From positions 2,666,001 through 2,730,000 of the forward strand of contig NZ_CP024902.1 of assembly GCF_003330765.1 (NCBI RefSeq): 64,000 nucleotides of DNA, in the 5' to 3' direction. This document shows, piece after piece, positions 9,743 through 18,446 of the stretch (the first letter of the stretch is position 1; each line of letters opens with the position of its first letter). The DNA is from Burkholderia pyrrocinia (lineage in GTDB: Bacteria > Pseudomonadota > Gammaproteobacteria > Burkholderiales > Burkholderiaceae). Under the pieces are notes generated by a model. That model was given only the letters and a program-made list of their open reading frames with translations, had not been told where the DNA came from and did no database searches. A program made the position numbers and the translations under genes.

Positions 9743-10177
9743 ATGTTCAATCCAAGCCGCGACGAAGTGCGTCGCTTTTTCACCGAGACCTGGCGCAAGC
9801 AGCGCGCCGGCGAGATCCTGACGCCGCTGGAAGCGATAGCAGCCGACTGGATCGTCGAGCATCCCGAATACCACGCCGAACTCGCCGATGCCGACGGCGC
9901 GGCCGCGCGCGACTACACGCCCGAGGAAGGCCGCACGAATCCGTTCCTGCACCTGTCGATGCACCTCGCGATCAGCGAGCAGTTGTCGATCGACCAGCCG
10001 CCCGGCATCCGCGCCGCGCACGACAAGCTGGCGGCGAAGCTCGACTCGACCCACGACGCGCAGCACGCGATCATGGAATGCCTCGGCGAGACGATCTGGG
10101 AAGCGCAGCGCACGAACACGCCGCCCGATACCGACGCGTACCTGCAGCGCATCCTGCGCCGCGCGTCGCACGACTGA
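9743..10177 (+). CDS. DUF1841 family protein
   Basis: A 144-residue soluble protein beginning MFNPSRDEVRRFF, the usual start of DUF1841 proteins, which is why ATG 9743 is preferred over an in-frame ATG at 9710. Family features present are the conserved NPFLHLSMHLAI segment with paired histidines and the closing HDAQHAIMECLGE. The H-x3-H and H-x2-H spacing could bind a metal, but no function is established for the family. A terminator follows immediately. Confidence 0.85.
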   Translation: MFNPSRDEVRRFFTETWRKQRAGEILTPLEAIAADWIVEHPEYHAELADADGAAARDYTPEEGRTNPFLHLSMHLAISEQLSIDQPPGIRAAHDKLAAKLDSTHDAQHAIMECLGETIWEAQRTNTPPDTDAYLQRILRRASHD

Positions 10178-10201
10178 GCGCCGCGGCGCCGGGCCGCGGA
10201 C

Positions 10202-10234
10202 AAAAAAATACCCCGCCTCGGCGGGGTATTTTTG
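10202..10234. terminator. Bidirectional terminator between DUF1841 and the cytochrome pair
   Basis: Perfect 10-bp stem ATACCCCGCC / GGCGGGGTAT with a two-base loop, flanked by seven A on the left and five T on the right. It serves two convergent transcripts. Confidence 0.9.
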
Positions 10235-10262
10235 CTGCGCGGGCCTGTCGGGCCCGTCGCGC

Positions 10263-10622
10263 TTACTTCTTGAACACGAGGTCGGTCTCTTTCAGCGACT
10301 CGATGTAGGACGCGATGTCCTTCATGTCGCTGACCGACAGGCTCTGCACCTGCGCCTGCATGATCGCGTTGTTGCGGCCGAGCAGCGGGTTCGTCAGGCC
10401 CATCTGGTACTGGCGCATCGCCCACACGAGGTAGTCGGCATGCTGGCCGGCGAGGCGCGGATATTCGGCGTTGATCGGCTTGTTCATCTGCGCGCCGTGG
10501 CAGGCGGCGCAGTTGTGCGATTCGACCAGTTCCTTGCCCTTCGTGGCGTCCGCCGCGTGCGCAGTACCGATCGCGAGGCCGGCCGCCAGTGCAACCGCCG
10601 CCGTCTTGAATGCGTTGTTCAT
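10263..10622 (-). CDS. Periplasmic class I c-type cytochrome (second gene of the pair)
   Basis: A 119-residue single-haem cytochrome c. A Sec signal peptide (FKTAAVALAAGLAIGTAHA) precedes the haem-binding CAACH motif near residue 38, with Met residues further on (for example in MGLTNPLLGRNN) as the likely sixth ligand. Size and sequence resemble c553/c4-half cytochromes that feed terminal oxidases. The SD AGGAGC lies five bases before ATG 10622. It follows the paralogous cytochrome at 10662 by 39 bp on the same strand, so the two probably form one mRNA and may work as an electron-relay pair. Confidence 0.93.
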   Translation of the reverse strand: MNNAFKTAAVALAAGLAIGTAHAADATKGKELVESHNCAACHGAQMNKPINAEYPRLAGQHADYLVWAMRQYQMGLTNPLLGRNNAIMQAQVQSLSVSDMKDIASYIESLKETDLVFKK

Positions 10623-10661
10623 GAATGCTCCTGTCCCGCCGGAGAGATCGGCGGCGCGCGC

Positions 10662-11021
10662 TTACTTGTAGGGATTGTCCTTCGAGTCGGCCTTCTGGGC
10701 GGCGTAGTAGGCCGCCAGATCCGCGATGTCCTGGTCCGTCAGCGAACCGGCGACGGCGTTCATCGACGGGAAGTGACGATCCTTCTTGCGGTAGGCCTTC
10801 AGCGCGTTCTCGAGGTATTGCTGGTTCTGGCCGCCAAGGACAGGCACCCGGTAGACCTCCGGGTACGCCGCGCGGTAGTCCTGGATGCCGTGGCAACCGA
10901 TGCACATGGCGGCCTTGCTCGCCCCGTCCTTCGGGTTGCCGACCACACCGGCCGCCTGCGCGCTGCCCGCGAGCGCCACGAGCGCTGCGACAACGACGTG
11001 TTTGCCGACGAATTTGTTCAT
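10662..11021 (-). CDS. Periplasmic class I c-type cytochrome (first gene of the pair)
   Basis: Also 119 residues, with signal peptide VVVAALVALAGSAQA and haem motif CIGCH near residue 40. A late Met (FPSMNAVAGSLTDQD) is suited to be the axial ligand. It is the promoter-proximal member of the two-gene unit and is clearly paralogous to the next gene, although the loop sequences differ. About 245 bp separate it from the divergent MoxR gene. Redox partners are unknown; cytochrome pairs of this type commonly donate to cbb3 oxidases (family knowledge). Confidence 0.92.
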   Translation of the reverse strand: MNKFVGKHVVVAALVALAGSAQAAGVVGNPKDGASKAAMCIGCHGIQDYRAAYPEVYRVPVLGGQNQQYLENALKAYRKKDRHFPSMNAVAGSLTDQDIADLAAYYAAQKADSKDNPYK

Positions 11022-11266
11022 AGCTCTTGTAACCTAGCTTGAGGGGAAACTGGCGCCGAAGCGGCAACGGCCCGCGCCGTGTTGCTGATCGGATCGCCAC
11101 GCAGGCCAAAAAAAACGGCCAGATTGTACCGCGTCGGCGGGGAACGCGTCCATAAGGCGCCCCGGTTCGCCCGGCCACAGCCCCGCAACGATACGCGGGC
11201 GCGGCCAAACCGGACAGCCCTTCTGACTTATACTGGGTTTTTTTCCGGATAAAGAAGAGCGCCGCC

Positions 11267-12109
11267 ATGCGTTTCGAAGGGTCCTCGCACTACGTCGCCA
11301 CCGACGATCTGAAGCTCGCGGTCAATGCCGCACTGACGCTGCAACGCCCGCTGCTGATCAAGGGCGAGCCCGGCACCGGCAAGACCATGCTCGCCGAGGA
11401 AGTGGCCGCCGCGCTCGACATGCCGCTGCTGCAGTGGCACATCAAGTCGACCACGAAAGCGCAGCAGGGCCTGTACGAATACGACGCCGTATCGCGGCTG
11501 CGCGACTCGCAGCTCGGCGACGCGCGTGTGAAGGATATCTCGAACTACATCGTCAAGGGCGTGCTGTGGCAGGCGTTCGACGCCGAGCACCCGAGCGTGC
11601 TGCTGATCGACGAGATCGACAAGGCCGACATCGAATTCCCGAACGACCTGCTGCGCGAACTCGACCGGATGGAATTCCACGTGTACGAGACGCGCGAGAC
11701 CGTGCGCGCGAAGCACCGCCCGCTCGTCATCATCACGTCCAACAACGAGAAGGAATTGCCCGACGCGTTCCTGCGCCGCTGCTTCTTCCACTACATCCAG
11801 TTTCCCGACCCGTCGACGATGCAGAAGATCGTCGCGGTTCACTTCCCGGACATCCGCGAGGAGCTGCTGCGCGCGGCGCTCGAGAGTTTCTTCGAGCTGC
11901 GCGGCGTGTCGGGCCTGAAGAAGAAGCCGTCGACGTCCGAGCTGCTCGACTGGCTGAAGCTGCTGCTCGCCGAGAACATCCCGGCCGACACGCTGCGCGG
12001 CGTGGACGCGAAGCAGATCGTACCGCCGCTCGCGGGCGCGCTGCTGAAGAACGAGCAGGACCTGAGCCTGCTCGAACGGCTCGTCTACATGAACCGGCAC
12101 AACCGGTAA
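11267..12109 (+). CDS. MoxR-type AAA+ ATPase
   Basis: A 280-residue AAA+ chaperone-like ATPase. Walker A is GEPGTGKT (about residue 33), Walker B LLIDEIDKAD, sensor 1 ITSNNEKELP and the arginine finger FLRRCFF. MoxR proteins usually act with a von Willebrand factor A protein to mature or insert metal cofactors; that partner is the next gene, 27 bp downstream. The pair resembles the CoxD/CoxE arrangement, but no carbon-monoxide dehydrogenase or other cofactor enzyme is nearby, so the client is unknown. Confidence 0.93.
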   Translation: MRFEGSSHYVATDDLKLAVNAALTLQRPLLIKGEPGTGKTMLAEEVAAALDMPLLQWHIKSTTKAQQGLYEYDAVSRLRDSQLGDARVKDISNYIVKGVLWQAFDAEHPSVLLIDEIDKADIEFPNDLLRELDRMEFHVYETRETVRAKHRPLVIITSNNEKELPDAFLRRCFFHYIQFPDPSTMQKIVAVHFPDIREELLRAALESFFELRGVSGLKKKPSTSELLDWLKLLLAENIPADTLRGVDAKQIVPPLAGALLKNEQDLSLLERLVYMNRHNR

Positions 12110-12136
12110 TCCTCCCCCACCCGCGAAGGCCCGGCC

Positions 12137-13312
12137 ATGCTGCTCAATTTCTTCTACGCGCTGCGCGCAGCCAAGCTGCCCGTCTCGGTGAAGGAATACC
12201 TGACGCTGCTCGAATCGCTGAAGGCCGGGCTGATCTCGCCGTCGATCGATGCGTTCTACTTCCTCGCGCGGATGACGCTCGTCAAGGACGAGCAGTACTT
12301 CGACAAGTTCGACCAGGCGTTCGGCGCGTATTTCCACGGCGTGTCCGCGCTGCCGTCCGAAGCGTTCGACATTCCGCTCGACTGGCTCGAGAAGCGCCTC
12401 GAGCGCGAGCTGTCGCCGGAGGAAAAGGCGCAGATCGAAGCGATGGGCGGGCTCGACAAGCTGATGGAGCGCTTGAAGGCACTGCTCGACGAGCAGAAGG
12501 AACGCCACGAAGGCGGCAACAAGTGGATCGGCACGGGCGGCACGTCGCCGTTCGGGCACGGCGGTTTCAACCCCGAAGGCGTGCGCATCGGCGGCCCGTC
12601 AAACGGCAACCGCACCGCGGTGAAGGTGTGGGAGGCGCGCGCGTACCGCGACTACGACGATTCGGTCGAGATCGGCACACGCAACATCAAGGTCGCGCTG
12701 CGGCGGCTGCGCCGCTTCGCGCGCGAGGGCGCCGCCGAAGAACTCGACCTGCCCGGCACGATCCACAGCACGGCCGCGAACGCGGGCTGGCTCGACCTGC
12801 GGATGGTGCCCGAGCGCCACAACAACGTGAAGGTGCTGATGCTGCTCGACGTCGGCGGCTCGATGGACGACCACATCAAGCGCACCGAAGAGCTGTTCTC
12901 GGCCGCGAAGGCCGAATTCAAGCACCTGGAATTCTTCTACTTCCACAACTGCGTGTACGACCACCTGTGGAAGAACAACCGCCGCCGCCACTCGGAACGC
13001 ACCGCGACGTGGGACGTGCTGCACAAGTTCACGCCCGACTACAAGCTGATCTTCGTCGGCGACGCGACGATGAGCCCGTACGAAGTGCTGCAGCCCGGCG
13101 GTTCGGTCGAATACAACAACCCGGAAGCCGGCGCCGTGTGGCTGCGCCGCCTCGCCGACCAGTTCCCCCATCATGCATGGCTGAATCCCGAGCCCGAGCG
13201 GCTATGGGAATACCGGCAGTCGGTCGCGGTCATCCGCGACCTGCTCGGCCATCGCATGTATCCGCTCACGCTCGCGGGCCTCGAAACCGCGATGCGCGCA
13301 CTCAGCAAGTAA
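12137..13312 (+). CDS. CoxE-like von Willebrand factor A domain protein
   Basis: A 391-residue partner of the upstream MoxR ATPase. The N-terminal half is helical and charged. The C-terminal half is a VWA fold with its metal-ion-dependent adhesion site at LLDVGGSMDD (about residue 239). The canonical site is D-x-S-x-S; here the first serine is replaced by glycine (D-V-G-G-S), as is often seen in CoxE-like proteins. A Gly-rich linker (GGNKWIGTGGTSPFGHGGFN) separates the parts. Spacing and order indicate an operon with moxR; benE may be read from the same transcript. Confidence 0.88.
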   Translation: MLLNFFYALRAAKLPVSVKEYLTLLESLKAGLISPSIDAFYFLARMTLVKDEQYFDKFDQAFGAYFHGVSALPSEAFDIPLDWLEKRLERELSPEEKAQIEAMGGLDKLMERLKALLDEQKERHEGGNKWIGTGGTSPFGHGGFNPEGVRIGGPSNGNRTAVKVWEARAYRDYDDSVEIGTRNIKVALRRLRRFAREGAAEELDLPGTIHSTAANAGWLDLRMVPERHNNVKVLMLLDVGGSMDDHIKRTEELFSAAKAEFKHLEFFYFHNCVYDHLWKNNRRRHSERTATWDVLHKFTPDYKLIFVGDATMSPYEVLQPGGSVEYNNPEAGAVWLRRLADQFPHHAWLNPEPERLWEYRQSVAVIRDLLGHRMYPLTLAGLETAMRALSK

Positions 13313-13368
13313 CGAAGCCAACCAGCAGACACGCAGGCCGCGTCCGGGCGGCCTCCCCCGGAGATAGC

Positions 13369-14580
13369 ATGAACCCCTCGCCCACCGCGAGCGCTGGCCG
13401 CGCCGGCGGCCGCCGCTTTTTCGCCGACACGTCCGTCTCGGCGCTCGTCGCCGGCTTCGTCGCGATGATGACGGGCTACACGAGTTCGCTCGTGCTGATG
13501 TTCCAGGCCGGCCGCGCCGCGCACCTCACCGATGCGCAGATCTCGTCGTGGATCTGGGCGCTGTCGATCGGCATGGCGCTGACGACGATCGGCCTGTCGC
13601 TGCGCTTTCGCGCGCCCGTCGTCGTCGCGTGGTCGACGCCCGGCGCCGCGCTGCTGATCGCGTCGCTGCCCGGCGTGCCCTACGCCGAGGCGATCGGCGC
13701 GTTCGTCGTATGCGCGCTGCTCCTGACGGCCGTCGGCGTGAGCGGCCTGTTCGACACGCTGATGCGCCGGATTCCGGCCGGCATCGCCGCCGCGCTGCTG
13801 GCGGGCATCCTGTTCGAGATCGGCATCGAGATCTTCCGCGCCGCGCAGTTCCAGACCGCGCTCGTGCTCGCGATGTTCTTCACCTACCTGATCGTCAAGC
13901 GGCTCGCGCCGCGCTACGCGATCGTGACGACACTGATCGTCGGCACGGCGGCGGCCGGCGGCCTTGGCCTGCTCGACTTCAGTCATTTCCACATCGCGCT
14001 CGCGAAGCCCGTGTTCACGATGCCCGCGTTTTCGATCGCGTCGATCGTCAGCATCGGCATTCCGCTGTTCGTCGTCGCGATGGCGTCGCAGAACGTGCCG
14101 GGCATCGCGGTGCTGCGCGCGGACGGCTACCCGACGCCATCGTCGCCGCTGATCGCGACGACTGGCCTCGCGTCGCTGCTGCTCGCGCCGTTCGGCTCGC
14201 ACGGCGTGAACCTCGCGGCGATCACGGCCGCGATCTGCACGGGCCCCGAAGCGCACGAGAATCACGCGAAGCGCTACACGGCCGCCGTGTGGTGCGGCAC
14301 GTTCTACCTGGTCGCCGGCATCTTCGGCGCGACCATCGCCGCGCTGTTCGCGGCGCTGCCGAAGGCGCTCGTCGTGTCGGTCGCCGCGCTCGCGCTGTTC
14401 GGCTCGATCATGAGCGGGCTCGCGAACGCGATGCAGGACCTGAAGCAGCGCGAAGCCGCGCTCGTCACGTTCATGGTCACCGCGTCGGGCCTCACGCTGC
14501 TGTCGATCGGCTCGGCGTTCTGGGGGCTCGTCGCAGGGATCGTCACGCAGGTGATCCTGAACGCGCGGCGCCCCGCATGA
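13369..14580 (+). CDS. benE: BenE-family benzoate/proton symporter-like membrane protein
   Basis: A 403-residue inner-membrane transporter of the BenE family, with about twelve hydrophobic helices and the family motifs GYTSSLVLMFQAG near the start and PFGSHGVNLAAITAAICTG in the second half. ATG 13369 has GGAG five bases upstream. Family members take up benzoate or export related acids, but no aromatic catabolic genes are in the window, so the substrate is not certain. It lies 56 bp after the VWA gene on the same strand and may be cotranscribed. Confidence 0.88.
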   Translation: MNPSPTASAGRAGGRRFFADTSVSALVAGFVAMMTGYTSSLVLMFQAGRAAHLTDAQISSWIWALSIGMALTTIGLSLRFRAPVVVAWSTPGAALLIASLPGVPYAEAIGAFVVCALLLTAVGVSGLFDTLMRRIPAGIAAALLAGILFEIGIEIFRAAQFQTALVLAMFFTYLIVKRLAPRYAIVTTLIVGTAAAGGLGLLDFSHFHIALAKPVFTMPAFSIASIVSIGIPLFVVAMASQNVPGIAVLRADGYPTPSSPLIATTGLASLLLAPFGSHGVNLAAITAAICTGPEAHENHAKRYTAAVWCGTFYLVAGIFGATIAALFAALPKALVVSVAALALFGSIMSGLANAMQDLKQREAALVTFMVTASGLTLLSIGSAFWGLVAGIVTQVILNARRPA

Positions 14581-14748
14581 CGCGGCCGCCCGCGTGTTGC
14601 GGCGGCGCTCGGGCACGCCAAAACGTGCGCGACACGAATCGGGCCTAAAATGATGGATCGGAAGCGGCGCCCGGCGCCGCTTCGCTTCGCCGCCGCGCTC
14701 GCGCGGCCCGTGAGAACCCGGCGCCCCGCGCCCTTCTTCCGAATCGCC

Positions 14749-15702
14749 ATGACTACCGCACTCGACCAGCTGAAACAGTACACGACCGTCGTCGCCGACA
14801 CGGGCGACTTCCAGCAGCTTGCGCAATACAAGCCGCAGGACGCGACCACGAACCCGTCGCTGATCCTGAAGGCCGTCCAGAAGGATGCGTACAAGCCGAT
14901 CCTCGAGAAAACCGTCCGCGATCATCGCAACGAAAGCACCGGCTTCATCATCGACCGCCTGCTGATCGCGTTCGGCACCGAGATCCTGAAGCTGATCCCG
15001 GGCCGCGTGTCGACCGAGGTCGACGCGCGCCTGTCGTTCGACGCGAAGCGCTCCGTCGACAAGGCGCACGAGCTCATCAAGCTGTATGAAGCCGCCGGCA
15101 TCGGCCGCGAGCGGATCCTGATCAAGCTCGCGTCGACGTGGGAAGGCATCCGCGCGGCCGAGGTGCTGCAGAAGGAAGGGATCAAGTGCAACATGACCCT
15201 GCTTTTCTCGCTCGTACAGGCCGCCGCATGCGCGGACGCCGGCGCGCAGCTGATCTCGCCGTTCGTCGGCCGCATCTACGACTGGTACAAGAAGCAGGCG
15301 GGCGCGGAATGGGATGAAGCGAAGGACGGCGGCGCGAACGATCCGGGCGTGCAGTCGGTGCGCCGCATCTACACGTACTACAAGACGTTCGGCTACAAGA
15401 CCGAAGTGATGGGCGCCAGCTTCCGCACGACCAGCCAGATCACCGAGCTCGCCGGCTGCGACCTGCTGACGATCAGTCCCGATTTGCTGCAGAAGCTGCA
15501 TGACAGCAACGAGACGGTTTCGCGCAAGCTGTCGCCGGAATCGCTGCAGGACAAGCCGTCCGAGCGCGTCGCGATCGACGAGGCATCGTTCCGCTTCCAG
15601 CTGAACGACGAAGCGATGGCGACCGAAAAGCTCGCCGAAGGCATCCGCGTATTCGCCGCCGATGCGGTGAAGCTCGAGAAGCTGATCGACGCGCTGCGCT
15701 GA
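14749..15702 (+). CDS. tal: Transaldolase
   Basis: A 317-residue cytosolic enzyme of the non-oxidative pentose phosphate pathway, exchanging a dihydroxyacetone unit between sedoheptulose-7-phosphate and glyceraldehyde-3-phosphate. The Schiff-base lysine lies in ILIKLAST (about residue 132). The N-terminal DATTNPSLI and the [11 protein letters not shown] signature of the TalB subfamily are intact. The length matches E. coli TalB exactly. A strong terminator is 63 bp downstream. Confidence 0.97.
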   Translation: MTTALDQLKQYTTVVADTGDFQQLAQYKPQDATTNPSLILKAVQKDAYKPILEKTVRDHRNESTGFIIDRLLIAFGTEILKLIPGRVSTEVDARLSFDAKRSVDKAHELIKLYEAAGIGRERILIKLASTWEGIRAAEVLQKEGIKCNMTLLFSLVQAAACADAGAQLISPFVGRIYDWYKKQAGAEWDEAKDGGANDPGVQSVRRIYTYYKTFGYKTEVMGASFRTTSQITELAGCDLLTISPDLLQKLHDSNETVSRKLSPESLQDKPSERVAIDEASFRFQLNDEAMATEKLAEGIRVFAADAVKLEKLIDALR

Positions 15703-15764
15703 AGCGGGTTTCGCGTCAGCGGCTGTCAGCAACGCTGACAACAGCCGTCAGCAGACGCGCTGCA

Positions 15765-15803
15765 AACGGCCGCGAACCTTGCGTTCGCGGCCGTTTTATT
15801 TTT
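15765..15803 (+). terminator. tal terminator
   Basis: A 12-bp perfect stem AACGGCCGCGAA / TTCGCGGCCGTT with a seven-base loop, followed by TTATTTTTC. It has one of the longest stems in the window and is clearly positioned after tal. Confidence 0.9.
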
Positions 15804-15942
15804 CATTCCATCGTCAAGCGCGCGCACTACAATCCACGTCACGGGTGCGCCGTCCGCCTCGCGGCATGCCCTTTCCCAGTCAATCTTGCACGACGCCGAA
15901 CCCGCGCCGACGCGTTGGCTCGGCCCATCACAGGAGACAACG

Positions 15943-16395
15943 ATGCAAGTTCAACCGTACCTGACGTTCTACGGTCGCGCCGACGAAGCCCTTCAGTTCT
16001 ACGAAAAGGCGCTCGGTGCGAAGACGATGTTCAAGATGCAGTTCAAGGATGCGCCGCCGAATCCCGAACACCCGATCACGCCCGAGATGGCCGACAAGGT
16101 GATGCATGCGAGCTTCACGATCGGCGACTCGATGATCATGTGCTCGGACGGCGACTGCAGCCAGCCCGGCGGCACGCACGCCGGCTATTCGCTGTCGCTG
16201 AACCCGGCGACGGTCGAAGAAGGCCAGAAGCTGTTCAATGCGCTCGCCGACGGCGGCGAAGTGACGATGCCGTTCGGCAAGACGTTCTGGGCGCTCGGCT
16301 TCGGGATGGCGAAGGACCGTTTCGGCGTGCACTGGATGATCAACGTCGAGGACCTGTCGCAGCGCGAGGATCTCGCAAAGCGCGCGCAGGGCTGA
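15943..16395 (+). CDS. VOC-superfamily protein, PhnB-like
   Basis: A 150-residue vicinal-oxygen-chelate fold protein of the PhnB/3-demethylubiquinone-methyltransferase-like group (QPYLTFYGRADEALQFYEKALGA at the start, KDRFGVHWMIN at the end). The fold contains the paired beta-alpha-beta-beta-beta modules, but PhnB-like members usually lack the full metal-ligand set and have no settled activity. AGGAGAC six bases before ATG 15943 supports the start. It is an independent gene with its own terminator. Confidence 0.88.
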   Translation: MQVQPYLTFYGRADEALQFYEKALGAKTMFKMQFKDAPPNPEHPITPEMADKVMHASFTIGDSMIMCSDGDCSQPGGTHAGYSLSLNPATVEEGQKLFNALADGGEVTMPFGKTFWALGFGMAKDRFGVHWMINVEDLSQREDLAKRAQG

Positions 16396-16403
16396 CGCCG
16401 AAA

Positions 16404-16437
16404 AAACGCCCGCCACCTCGCGGTGGCGGGCGTTTTC
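16404..16437. terminator. Bidirectional terminator between the VOC gene and the symporter operon
   Basis: A 12-bp stem ACGCCCGCCACC / GGTGGCGGGCGT with a four-base loop, A-run before and TTTT after. It lies between converging genes. Confidence 0.9.
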
Positions 16438-16457
16438 ATTGCCGCGCGTCGTCCGTC

Positions 16458-18008
16458 TCAACCCTCGACAACGTCGAAATAGTCCTCCGGCCGCGTGCGA
16501 TCCTCCGCATGCGCCATGCCCATCACGCGTACCAGCACGCTCACCGCCACCGATACCACCAGGTTCACGATCAGCGACCACACCGCCGCGTAGCCGGGAA
16601 TCGCGAGGCCGAACAGGTGGATCGTGAAGATCGAGCTCGCGAGCTTCAGCGACACCGCCATCCACGTGCCGCACACGATGCCGGCCGCCCAGCCGGCCAG
16701 CAAGCCGCGATGGTCGAGCACGCGCGTGTAGAGGCCGAGCACGATCGCGGGCAGCGTCTGGATGATCCAGATCCCGCCGAGCAGTTGCAACTGGATCGCG
16801 TAGGTCAGCGGCAGCCCGAGGATGAACGCGACCGCGCCGACCTTCACGATCAGCGAAGTGAGCTTCGCGACGTGCGTCTCCTGGTCGTGCGTCATGTTGC
16901 GGTTCACGAACTCGCGGTGGATGTTGCGCGTATAGAGGTTCGCGGCCGCGATCGACATGATCGCCGCCGGCACCAGCGCGCCGATGCCGATCGCCGCGAA
17001 CGCGACGCCGACGAACCATGACGGGAAATACTCGAGGAACAGCGCGGGCACCGCGAAGTTCGGGCCGAATGCCTTGAAGTACGGCGCGTACTGCGGCATG
17101 TCCTTCACGCCCGACGCGAGCGCCATGTAGCCGAGCAGCGCGAGCAGGCCGAGCACGAACGAGTACGCGGGCAGCATCGCCATGTTGCGGCGGATCGAGT
17201 TGCCGGACGACGACGACAGGATGGCCGTAACCGAGTGCGGATACAGGAACAGCGCGAGCGCCGAGCCGATCGCGAGCGTCACGTACGCGCTGTAGCCGTT
17301 CAGGCTCGCCGCGTCCGGCGCCTTCAGCAGCAGCTTCGCGGGCGGTACGCTCGCGAAGATGTGCCCGAAGCCGCCGAGCTTCGCCGGAATCACGATGACC
17401 GCCGCGGCGATCGTGATGTAGATCAGGATGTCCTTCACGATCGCGATCATCGCGGGCGCGCGCAGCCCCGACGTGTACGTGTACGCGGCGAGGATCGCGA
17501 ACGCGATGATCAGCGGCAGGTCGCCGACGAAACCGGTCGTATCGAAGCCGAGCGCGCCGATCACCACTTCGATGCCGACGAGCTGCAGCGCGATGTACGG
17601 CATCGTCGCGAGGATGCCCGTCACCGCAATCGCGAGCGCGAGCATCCGGCTGCCGTAACGCGCGTTGACGAAGTCGGCGGCTGTCACGTAGCCGTGCCGC
17701 TTCGCGATGCTCCACAGCTTCGGGAACACGACGAACGCGAACGGATAGATCAGGATCGTGTACGGCAGCGCGAAGAAGCCCATCGCGCCGGCGCCGAACA
17801 CGAGCGCGGGCACCGCGACGAACGTGTACGCCGTGTAGAGGTCGCCGCCGAGCAGGAACCACGTGACGATGGTGCCGAAGCGGCGTCCGCCGAGGCCCCA
17901 TTCGTCGAGATGGGCGAGATCGCCGCGCCGCCAGTTCGCGGCCAGGAAGCCGATGATCGTGACGCCGATGAAAAGCAGGACGAAGACGAAGGTTGCGCCG
18001 AGATTCAT
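16458..18008 (-). CDS. Sodium:solute symporter (SSS) family permease, MctP-like
   Basis: A 516-residue permease with about 13 hydrophobic segments of the SSS family (GGRRFGTIVTWFLLGGDLYTAYTF is the typical N-terminal signature). ATG 18008 is preferred: GGGAGGTG lies just upstream and it overlaps the DUF3311 stop as ATGA. A DUF3311 protein next to an SSS permease is the arrangement of the rhizobial monocarboxylate permease MctP, so lactate, pyruvate or related acids are reasonable substrates (inference). The hydrophilic C-terminus ends RTRPEDYFDVVEG. Confidence 0.9.
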   Translation of the reverse strand: MNLGATFVFVLLFIGVTIIGFLAANWRRGDLAHLDEWGLGGRRFGTIVTWFLLGGDLYTAYTFVAVPALVFGAGAMGFFALPYTILIYPFAFVVFPKLWSIAKRHGYVTAADFVNARYGSRMLALAIAVTGILATMPYIALQLVGIEVVIGALGFDTTGFVGDLPLIIAFAILAAYTYTSGLRAPAMIAIVKDILIYITIAAAVIVIPAKLGGFGHIFASVPPAKLLLKAPDAASLNGYSAYVTLAIGSALALFLYPHSVTAILSSSSGNSIRRNMAMLPAYSFVLGLLALLGYMALASGVKDMPQYAPYFKAFGPNFAVPALFLEYFPSWFVGVAFAAIGIGALVPAAIMSIAAANLYTRNIHREFVNRNMTHDQETHVAKLTSLIVKVGAVAFILGLPLTYAIQLQLLGGIWIIQTLPAIVLGLYTRVLDHRGLLAGWAAGIVCGTWMAVSLKLASSIFTIHLFGLAIPGYAAVWSLIVNLVVSVAVSVLVRVMGMAHAEDRTRPEDYFDVVEG

Positions 18009-18247
18009 CGTGCACCTCCCTGCGGGCCGCTCGCCTTCCATGCGTTCTTGGTCTTGAAATACACGAACGCGGTGATGATCGCGCTAATGAAGACCCAAAG
18101 CAGCTGGTACCAGTAGAAAAACGGAAAACCGAACCATTGCGGTTCGATCTTGCTGTACGACGGCACCCAGACCATCGCGATCAGCGGCAGCACCAGCAGC
18201 CAGAGCCAGCGCTTGGCGGCCCGGTTGGCGTCGGCATCGTGAGCCAT
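18005..18247 (-). CDS. DUF3311 small membrane protein, symporter partner
   Basis: An 80-residue protein with two hydrophobic helices (WLWLLVLPLIAMVWVPSY and FYWYQLLWVFISAIITAFVYF) typical of DUF3311. It is encoded just before, and overlaps by four bases with, the SSS permease, so translation is coupled. It is probably an accessory subunit; the family has no defined biochemical role. The 199 bp upstream contains no further gene. Confidence 0.88.
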   Translation of the reverse strand: MAHDADANRAAKRWLWLLVLPLIAMVWVPSYSKIEPQWFGFPFFYWYQLLWVFISAIITAFVYFKTKNAWKASGPQGGAR

Positions 18248-18416
18248 GACGTCTCCTCATCTTTCCCGGTTATCGATCTTGTTGAGCGGGTACGGCGGCG
18301 AGAGGAGCGGCAAAACGGGTAAGCTGCGGCCCCCCTGGCTTCGCGCCAGTATAGAAGCCGCGAGCACGCGGTCAAGCGGGGGCGAACCCGAGGTGATCCG
18401 CCCCTTGTCGCGCGGT

Positions 18417-18439
18417 TGCACCGGCATGCCGCCGGTGCA
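18417..18439 (-). terminator. Hairpin just downstream of the spermidine-synthase-like gene
   Basis: Perfect 9-bp inverted repeat TGCACCGGC / GCCGGTGCA with a five-base loop, eight bases after the stop codon. It lacks a U-tract, so it may be an mRNA-stabilising stem or a weak terminator. Confidence 0.45.
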
Positions 18440-18446
18440 TGAAGCG

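Noticed and set aside
11434..13368. Long plus-strand frame reading into benE from inside moxR
   Set aside because: Its upstream part is an Arg/Ala-rich shadow of the moxR and VWA genes. A normal BenE start with ribosome site exists at 13369.
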